A program made the translations under genes and the position numbers. Below are positions 57,947 to 64,000 of a stretch of DNA of 64,000 nucleotides, in pieces. The notes under the pieces were generated by a model, which searched no databases, was not told the origin of the DNA, and saw nothing but the letters and a program-made list of their open reading frames with translations. Position 1 is the first letter of the stretch, and the number at the start of each line of letters is the position of its first letter. This stretch comes from Pusillimonas sp. DMV24BSW_D (GTDB taxonomy: Bacteria > Pseudomonadota > Gammaproteobacteria > Burkholderiales > Burkholderiaceae_B): contig NZ_CP049990.1 of the NCBI RefSeq assembly GCF_011388195.1, positions 3,100,001-3,164,000 on the forward strand, given 5' to 3'.

Positions 57947-59817
57947 GGGCGCACCTCAGCAAGCGTCGTATTGGTGTCGGCCTTTAACCAATAATCAAAA
58001 ACCTTGCGCGCAATCGGTGCCGCAACCGTTGACCCCCAACCGCCATTTTCCACGATCAGGGCAACAGCGATGCGCGGCTTGACTGTCGGGGCATAAGCCA
58101 TAAACAACGCATGATCACGCAAACGCTCTTCAAGTTCGCTGGATTTGTATTCCGCCCCGCGCAAGCTAAAAACCTGCGCCGTACCCGTTTTCCCCGCCGC
58201 CTGATATGGGGCTCCATTAAACGCAACTCGGGCGGTTCCCTCATTCACAACTCCCGCGAGCGCATTTTCAATTACCTCGATATTTTCGGGTTTAAGGTCA
58301 ACAACGTGAGAGGGTTCGGTTACCGTTTTCTTCAATAGACCTGTTTGCGAATTTCGCACCAGATTCACCAAGTGCGGTGTCATATAAACGCCTTTGCTAG
58401 CCAATACCGCGGTGGCTTGTGCCAGTTGAAGCAGCGTGAACGAGTTGTAACCTTGCCCCACCGCAACCGACACTGTTTCCCCAGCGTACCATCGCTGCTG
58501 TTCCGGCTTGCGAAATGCTTTCTCTTTCCAATCGGTTGAGGGTAGAATGCCCCGCCGCTCACCATCCAAGTCAATACCCGTATATTGTCCGAACCCGAAC
58601 TGTTTACTGAAGTCATGCAGCGCATTTACGCCAATTTCGGGGCCCAAAGAATAAAAATAGGTATCCGATGACTTCACCAACGCCCGATGCATATCGGTTT
58701 GACCATAAGCGATTGAGCCCGCGTTGCGAAAACGCTGTCGACCCAGCTCGAAATAACCTGGGTCATAAATTTTGGTTTCAGCGTCCCGCACTCCCAACTC
58801 CAGTGCCGCCAGCGCCACGAACGGCTTATAAGTTGACCCAATAGGATAGGTGCCATACAAAGGCCGGTTAATTAAGGGGTGATCCTCCGACTCGTTAAGC
58901 ATGCGCCAATTGTCAACATCGATGCCGTCTATAAACAAATTAGGATCGAACGACGGCGCAGACACAAAAGCCAGAACCTCACCTGTTTCCGGCTCAATTG
59001 CCACCAAAGCACCGCGCTTTCCCTGAAACTCTTTTTCAACAAGCTGTTGCAACCCAAGATCCAGAGAGAGGATTAAATCGGAACCCGGAACTGGGTCCGT
59101 GCGCCGCAATGTTCTCACCGGCCGCCCGGTTGCCGTTACTTCGACCTCCTCGACACCCGTTTGACCATGCAATACATGCTCCCAGGTTTTTTCAATTCCC
59201 TTTTTGCCGATATTATGGGTACCACGGTAATTTCCCAATTGCCCATCACGCTCAAGACGCTCCAGGTCTTGTTCCGAGATACGACCCACGTACCCCAAAA
59301 CATGAGCCGCACTTGAGCCATGCGGATACTCCCTGACCCAACGTGCGTTCAGCGTCACGCCGGGAAATTTATACGCATGTGCTGCAAACCAGGCCGCTTC
59401 GGTTTCATTAAGGTTATTGCGCAACATAACGCGGGCGTATCGACTCGATTGATTCACACGCTGTAAAAATCGTTTCTGGCTCGTTGGGCTGATATAAACC
59501 AATTGTGAAAGGGCATTCAGCATGGCTTTCAAATCAGACACTTCCGCCGGAATAACCTCAAGGGTGTAATCACGATAGTTACGGGCCAACACCACGCCGT
59601 TCCGATCGAGGATTTCACCTCGCCTGGGCGGAATCGGGACCACCGCAATACGATTTTCATCCGCCCGCGCCGCCAACCCTTCGTAACGCTCAACCTGCAA
59701 ATACCACAAGCGACCCACAAGCAGGAAAAAGCAAACGACTACGAAAACGCCGGCCACCCACAAACGCAACCAGACTTTGCGCTTTTGTTCGTGCGAGGTT
59801 TTCTTGAATTCGAACAT
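57943..59817 (-). CDS. mrdA: PBP2: penicillin-binding protein 2, elongation transpeptidase
   Basis: A 624-residue class B penicillin-binding protein. An N-terminal transmembrane helix (about 18-38) is followed by a dimerisation/pedestal domain and a transpeptidase domain from about 265. The active-site motifs are S-T-Y-K (Ser328 to Lys331), S-S-D at 383-385 and K-T-G-T in A-A-G-K-T-G-T-A-Q. It is the partner of RodA in the Rod complex and the target of mecillinam-type beta-lactams. It belongs to the mreBCD-mrdA-rodA operon. Confidence 0.96.
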   Translation of the reverse strand: MFEFKKTSHEQKRKVWLRLWVAGVFVVVCFFLLVGRLWYLQVERYEGLAARADENRIAVVPIPPRRGEILDRNGVVLARNYRDYTLEVIPAEVSDLKAMLNALSQLVYISPTSQKRFLQRVNQSSRYARVMLRNNLNETEAAWFAAHAYKFPGVTLNARWVREYPHGSSAAHVLGYVGRISEQDLERLERDGQLGNYRGTHNIGKKGIEKTWEHVLHGQTGVEEVEVTATGRPVRTLRRTDPVPGSDLILSLDLGLQQLVEKEFQGKRGALVAIEPETGEVLAFVSAPSFDPNLFIDGIDVDNWRMLNESEDHPLINRPLYGTYPIGSTYKPFVALAALELGVRDAETKIYDPGYFELGRQRFRNAGSIAYGQTDMHRALVKSSDTYFYSLGPEIGVNALHDFSKQFGFGQYTGIDLDGERRGILPSTDWKEKAFRKPEQQRWYAGETVSVAVGQGYNSFTLLQLAQATAVLASKGVYMTPHLVNLVRNSQTGLLKKTVTEPSHVVDLKPENIEVIENALAGVVNEGTARVAFNGAPYQAAGKTGTAQVFSLRGAEYKSSELEERLRDHALFMAYAPTVKPRIAVALIVENGGWGSTVAAPIARKVFDYWLKADTNTTLAEVRP

Positions 59818-59834
59818 ACTTGCCGACGTTAAAA

Positions 59835-60395
59835 TTAGGCGTTGCCACCATCGAGCTCTTCATGCAGGCGATGAGGCAAATAATGCAACAAAATATCGGC
59901 AACCGGCCACAAGCCCGCAGTGAACACCGCCGAAACAAGCCATGACCACCCCAGCCAATGCCCTGCCAGCCAGGAACTGATCATGATGTAAATTGTTTGC
60001 ACCAACAGCAAAATGGGCAGGATATGAATGGCCTGTACGACCGAATTAAAACGCTGCAGGCGACGACCCAGTATGACCACTCCGTAAGCAGCCAAACCAT
60101 AAACAAGCGCATGCCCCCCCAACGGACCCGCATCATGAACATCCATCAGCAGACCAAAGGCAAAGGCGGTAAAAAGCCCAACACGCCGCGGCTCATTCAG
60201 GCACCAGAACAAAAGTACCAATAACAATAAGTCAGGCGCATAGGGCCACACCCGCCAGGACGCCAACGAAGCAAGCCACACTATAAAAATAGACCCCCAC
60301 ACCAACAACAAGCTGGATGAGCGACCAAACGAGCGTGTATCAATCGGTGTTAGAGCAGATAGCGATGACTTGGAACCATTTCCACGCGGTGCCAT
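59835..60395 (-). CDS. mreD: MreD: rod-shape-determining membrane protein
   Basis: A 186-residue membrane protein with about five hydrophobic segments and short loops, including the P-D-L-L-L-L-V-L-L-F-W and F-A-F-G-L-L-M-D-V-H segments typical of MreD. It links MreC to the Rod complex. The gene is 3 bases after mreC and 17 bases before mrdA. The N-terminal 25 residues are polar and may be variable. Confidence 0.93.
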   Translation of the reverse strand: MAPRGNGSKSSLSALTPIDTRSFGRSSSLLLVWGSIFIVWLASLASWRVWPYAPDLLLLVLLFWCLNEPRRVGLFTAFAFGLLMDVHDAGPLGGHALVYGLAAYGVVILGRRLQRFNSVVQAIHILPILLLVQTIYIMISSWLAGHWLGWSWLVSAVFTAGLWPVADILLHYLPHRLHEELDGGNA

Positions 60396-60398
60396 AGC

Positions 60399-61262
60399 TT
60401 AGGGCTCCACTTCAGATAAAAGTTCGGACTGTTCCGACAATAGCACTAAAAAATGCCGATATCGTTCAGGATGCGACAGCGGCGTTGCCACCGCCACCGC
60501 GAACCCGCTTACCGCATCGCGGCGGACTTCGTCGACCCGGGCAACCGCCAGACCGGCGGGGAACAAGCCGCCAATACCGCTCGTGACTAAAGTATCGTCC
60601 GTACGCACATCCGCGTTCAATGGCAGATATCGCGCCTCGATTTTTCCGGCAGGATTCCCACCAAAAGCGATTAAACGCAAACCATTGCGCACGACCTGAA
60701 CCGGCACCGACACTTTTTCATCCGTGATCAATGCCGCCTCCGACGTAAAAGGCGTAACCCGCACGACCTGCCCAACAACGCCGCCTTCATCAATAACAGG
60801 CATTCCAGGGGCAATGCCGCTGTCGGAACCTTTATTGAAAATCAGATGGCGGTTGTAAGGATTTGCAGGCTCATAGAGAACCTCGACAGCCACCGACTGC
60901 TGCTCGGCCGGTGCGGTAACGTTCAATAGACGGCGTAATTGCTGATTCTCGGTTGCCAACTGCGCAGCATGGCTGGCAAGTTGTGCCAACTCTATTCTTT
61001 GCCGCTGCAGCGCTTCTTTTTCCTCTTTGGCAACCGTTGCCGCGTTAGCCCAACTGCGCACCCCTTCGATTAAATCCCGAGGGGCCATTGCCGCGCGCTG
61101 AAAAGGATAAATCAGAACTGACACTGCCTGCCGGGCAGGCTCAAACACCTTCCAACGGGCATCGACGACGAGCAATACGAGCGATAGCACCAGAATGACC
61201 AACAAACGGAACTCCGCTGTTGGCCCCCGCCTGAATAATCGAAGAGTCGCATTCTGCTGCAT
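60399..61262 (-). CDS. mreC: MreC: rod-shape-determining periplasmic scaffold
   Basis: A 287-residue protein with one N-terminal transmembrane helix (about 15-35), a coiled coil (about 65-110, rich in Q, E and L) and the periplasmic beta-domain core (V-L-Y-E-P-A-N-P-Y-N-R, G-V-V-G-Q-V, S-G-I-G-G-L-F-P-A-G). It activates PBP2. It starts 25 bases after mreB. Confidence 0.95.
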   Translation of the reverse strand: MQQNATLRLFRRGPTAEFRLLVILVLSLVLLVVDARWKVFEPARQAVSVLIYPFQRAAMAPRDLIEGVRSWANAATVAKEEKEALQRQRIELAQLASHAAQLATENQQLRRLLNVTAPAEQQSVAVEVLYEPANPYNRHLIFNKGSDSGIAPGMPVIDEGGVVGQVVRVTPFTSEAALITDEKVSVPVQVVRNGLRLIAFGGNPAGKIEARYLPLNADVRTDDTLVTSGIGGLFPAGLAVARVDEVRRDAVSGFAVAVATPLSHPERYRHFLVLLSEQSELLSEVEP

Positions 61263-61287
61263 CGTTCAAGGCCGCACCGTCTTGCGC

Positions 61288-62337
<1,050 letters not shown>

Positions 62338-62342
62338 TCAGT

Positions 62343-62356
62343 AATATCTAGATATT
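62343..62356. repeat. 14-bp perfect palindrome upstream of mreB
   Basis: AATATCTAGATATT lies 12 bases upstream of the mreB start codon in its leader. It might be an operator or an mRNA element; no function can be assigned. Confidence 0.4.
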
Positions 62357-62510
62357 GAGAGAAAGCCGGTTAATTTGGCGCTACTATGTGAAGCAACGGC
62401 CCAAGCCAACGCCCGTTCAAGCTTAGGCAAGCTGCGGCTTTGGGCCGAATTTTCCAAGCTTAACACGCGCGCGCAGGCTTAATTAACTGAATTAGCCGTA
62501 AATCATAACT

Positions 62511-62516
62511 TATAAT
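62511..62516 (+). promoter_or_regulatory. Candidate -10 element of the gatCA promoter
   Basis: A perfect TATAAT about 120 bases before the gatC ATG. The -35 region is weak (CTGAAT at about 62487, spacing 18). Confidence 0.45.
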
Positions 62517-62636
62517 TCAGTTTAAACAGGGGCTTCAATGCCCCATTCATTTTTAGTAACGGGTTTTCACTAGCTGGGTCATACTTTTTTACCTGCCCGG
62601 CGCGTCAATACCTAATGATTTTCGCGGATTCTCTGA

Positions 62637-62945
62637 ATGGCAATTACACAAGACGATGTTTCCCGCGTGGCACGGCTCGCCCGCATCGCGTTGTCGGACA
62701 CCGAGCAGGCACGTATGGAAAGTGAACTCAACGGCATTCTGGGCCTCATTGAACAACTTCAGGCTGTCGACACAACGGGTATCGAGCCTATGGCGCACCC
62801 GCTATCGGCACATCAAGACATTCACGCCCGCCTGCGTGAAGACGCCGCCGCCCCAACCCAAACAACGGGCCAGCGCGATCATCTCATGGCCAACGCCCCG
62901 GCCAACGAAGAAGGTCTGTTTCTGGTACCTAAAGTTATTGAATAA
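62637..62945 (+). CDS. gatC: GatC: Asp-tRNA(Asn)/Glu-tRNA(Gln) amidotransferase subunit C
   Basis: A 102-residue small subunit of the GatCAB complex, which amidates mischarged Glu-tRNA(Gln) or Asp-tRNA(Asn). Typical features are [10 protein letters not shown], the helix with [23 protein letters not shown], and the C-terminal F-L-V-P-K-V-I-E. It stabilises GatA. gatA follows after 23 bases and gatB probably lies beyond the window. Confidence 0.96.
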   Translation: MAITQDDVSRVARLARIALSDTEQARMESELNGILGLIEQLQAVDTTGIEPMAHPLSAHQDIHARLREDAAAPTQTTGQRDHLMANAPANEEGLFLVPKVIE

Positions 62946-62968
62946 GCCCGTTACTGATCACCCTCAAT

Positions 62969-64000
62969 ATGTCTTCTAATTACGAATTCTCCAGTATTGC
63001 AGAACTTGGCACCGCGTTGCGCGAACGCAAAGTCAGCGCGTGCGAGCTTGCACAAGCCTCTTTGAATCTCGCAAAACAGCACACGCATCTGAATGCCTTT
63101 CTGCACATCGACGATCAACTCACGCTCGAACAAGCCAAACACGCTGACGCGTTGCTGGCGCAAGGGAAAGGCGGCCCTTTAACCGGCATTCCCATTGCTC
63201 ACAAAGATATTTTTGTTACCCAAAAGTGGAAAACGACGGCCGCAAGCAAAATGTTGGAGCACTACACCAGCCCATTCGACGCCACCGTTGTACAACGTTT
63301 GAACGACGCGGGGGCCGTATCGGTCGGCAAGCTCAATTGCGACGAATTCGCAATGGGCTCAGGTAATGAAAACTCGGCTTTCGGCGCAACACGCAATCCC
63401 TGGGACCCGGGGTCTGTCCCGGGCGGCTCTTCGGGAGGGTCGGCTGCAGCCGTTGCCGCAGGCATTGTCCCCGCCACAACGGGTACCGATACCGGCGGCT
63501 CAGTGCGACAACCTGCGGCATTGTGTGGCGTGAGCGGTATCAAACCCACCTACGGAACAGTGTCAAGGTTCGGGATGATCGCTTTCGGATCCAGTCTCGA
63601 TCAAGCGGGCCCCATTGCGCGCAGCGCAAACGACCTGGTCGATATACTCGATATTATGGGCGGCTTTGACGAACGCGACTCAACCAGCCTTGAAACGTGC
63701 GACGGAATCGCCAACCAGCCCGGGCGGGTTCGTGAGGCCTACGACACAAAACAAGCACATTTTTCGGGGCAAGGTTCACAACCCTTGAAAGGTTTACGCA
63801 TCGGAGTACCCAAGGAGTACTTCAATGCAAGCCTGGCGCCCGATGTAGCGCAGGCCGTTGAAAAGGCCCTGGCGCAATACGAAAGCCTGGGCGCCGTACG
63901 CGTGGAAATTTCACTTCCTCGCACCCAGTTGGCCATCCCCGCTTATTACGTTATTGCGCCGGCCGAAGCATCCAGCAATCTGTCGCGCTACGACGGCGTT
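62969..64000 (+). CDS. gatA: GatA: amidotransferase glutaminase subunit (cut by window end)
   Basis: The first 344 residues of an amidase-signature protein that releases ammonia from glutamine for GatB. The Ser-cisSer-Lys triad is visible as Lys79 (A-H-K-D), Ser154 (G-G-S-S-G-G) and Ser178 (T-G-G-S-V-R-Q-P), the same numbering as in Staphylococcus GatA. The start is ATG 62969, 23 bases after gatC. The normal length is about 480-500 residues, so roughly 140 residues are outside the window. Confidence 0.96.
   Translation, partial: MSSNYEFSSIAELGTALRERKVSACELAQASLNLAKQHTHLNAFLHIDDQLTLEQAKHADALLAQGKGGPLTGIPIAHKDIFVTQKWKTTAASKMLEHYTSPFDATVVQRLNDAGAVSVGKLNCDEFAMGSGNENSAFGATRNPWDPGSVPGGSSGGSAAAVAAGIVPATTGTDTGGSVRQPAALCGVSGIKPTYGTVSRFGMIAFGSSLDQAGPIARSANDLVDILDIMGGFDERDSTSLETCDGIANQPGRVREAYDTKQAHFSGQGSQPLKGLRIGVPKEYFNASLAPDVAQAVEKALAQYESLGAVRVEISLPRTQLAIPAYYVIAPAEASSNLSRYDGV

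Overview
The window reads as chromosome from a Gram-negative betaproteobacterium, most like Burkholderiales/Alcaligenaceae (for example the Advenella or Pusillimonas side). This rests on the divergent mreB-mreC-mreD-mrdA-rodA / gatC-gatA arrangement, ftsE-ftsX-mutY beside it, several LysR regulators, outer-membrane and autotransporter proteins, and a moderate GC content (judged by eye, not computed). Genes are densely packed on both strands. I see no rRNA, tRNA, CRISPR array or prophage. The only mobile element is one apparently intact IS3-family copy.

Layout. 1-2.6 kb: tail of a LysR gene, then a carboxymuconolactone-decarboxylase-like gene plus ECF41 sigma factor under a textbook ECF41 promoter, then an NhaR-like LysR gene. 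2.7-6.7 kb: a DabB-DabA inorganic-carbon uptake complex. 6.7-10.6 kb: an AraC regulator convergent with a flavin monooxygenase, SDR and MaoC hydratase gene set. 10.8-13.8 kb: an exported serine-hydrolase-fold protein that lacks the catalytic Ser and Lys, followed by a TpsB outer-membrane transporter without a TpsA partner. 13.8-17.4 kb: brnQ, a nucleosidase gene and a diguanylate cyclase gene. 17.47-18.92 kb: the IS3-family element, inserted in the loop of a transcription terminator. 19-21.3 kb: a small lipoprotein, a PAS-GAF-GGDEF protein and tag. 21.4-26.2 kb: a DUF481 outer-membrane protein, an exported amidohydrolase, a LysR regulator and an atypical SDR. 26.3-28.4 kb: two arsenosugar-type glycosyltransferases with a methylthio-nucleoside phosphorylase. 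28.4-32.4 kb: GltS, a TAXI-type binding lipoprotein and an NDH-2-like flavoprotein. 32.5-39.5 kb: ppc, an MFS exporter and a subtilase autotransporter.

39.5-46.4 kb is the main catabolic island: a CatR/BenM-like LysR regulator with a perfect ATAC-N7-GTAT site, an intradiol ring-cleavage dioxygenase, and then the lower meta-pathway enzymes (hydratase, oxalocrotonate decarboxylase, acylating acetaldehyde dehydrogenase, 4-hydroxy-2-oxovalerate aldolase) and a periplasmic binding protein. An intradiol enzyme feeding meta-pathway enzymes is unusual. It makes chemical sense if the substrate is a 1,2,3-trihydroxybenzene (pyrogallol type), whose intradiol cleavage gives 2-hydroxymuconate directly, so that no semialdehyde dehydrogenase is needed.

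46.6-54 kb holds a GGDEF protein with duplicated sensor domains, an MFS gene, an aldehyde dehydrogenase, an OmpA-type lipoprotein and two polar-amino-acid ABC permeases without their ATPase or binding protein. 54.1-64 kb is core cell-division, cell-shape, DNA-repair and translation machinery.
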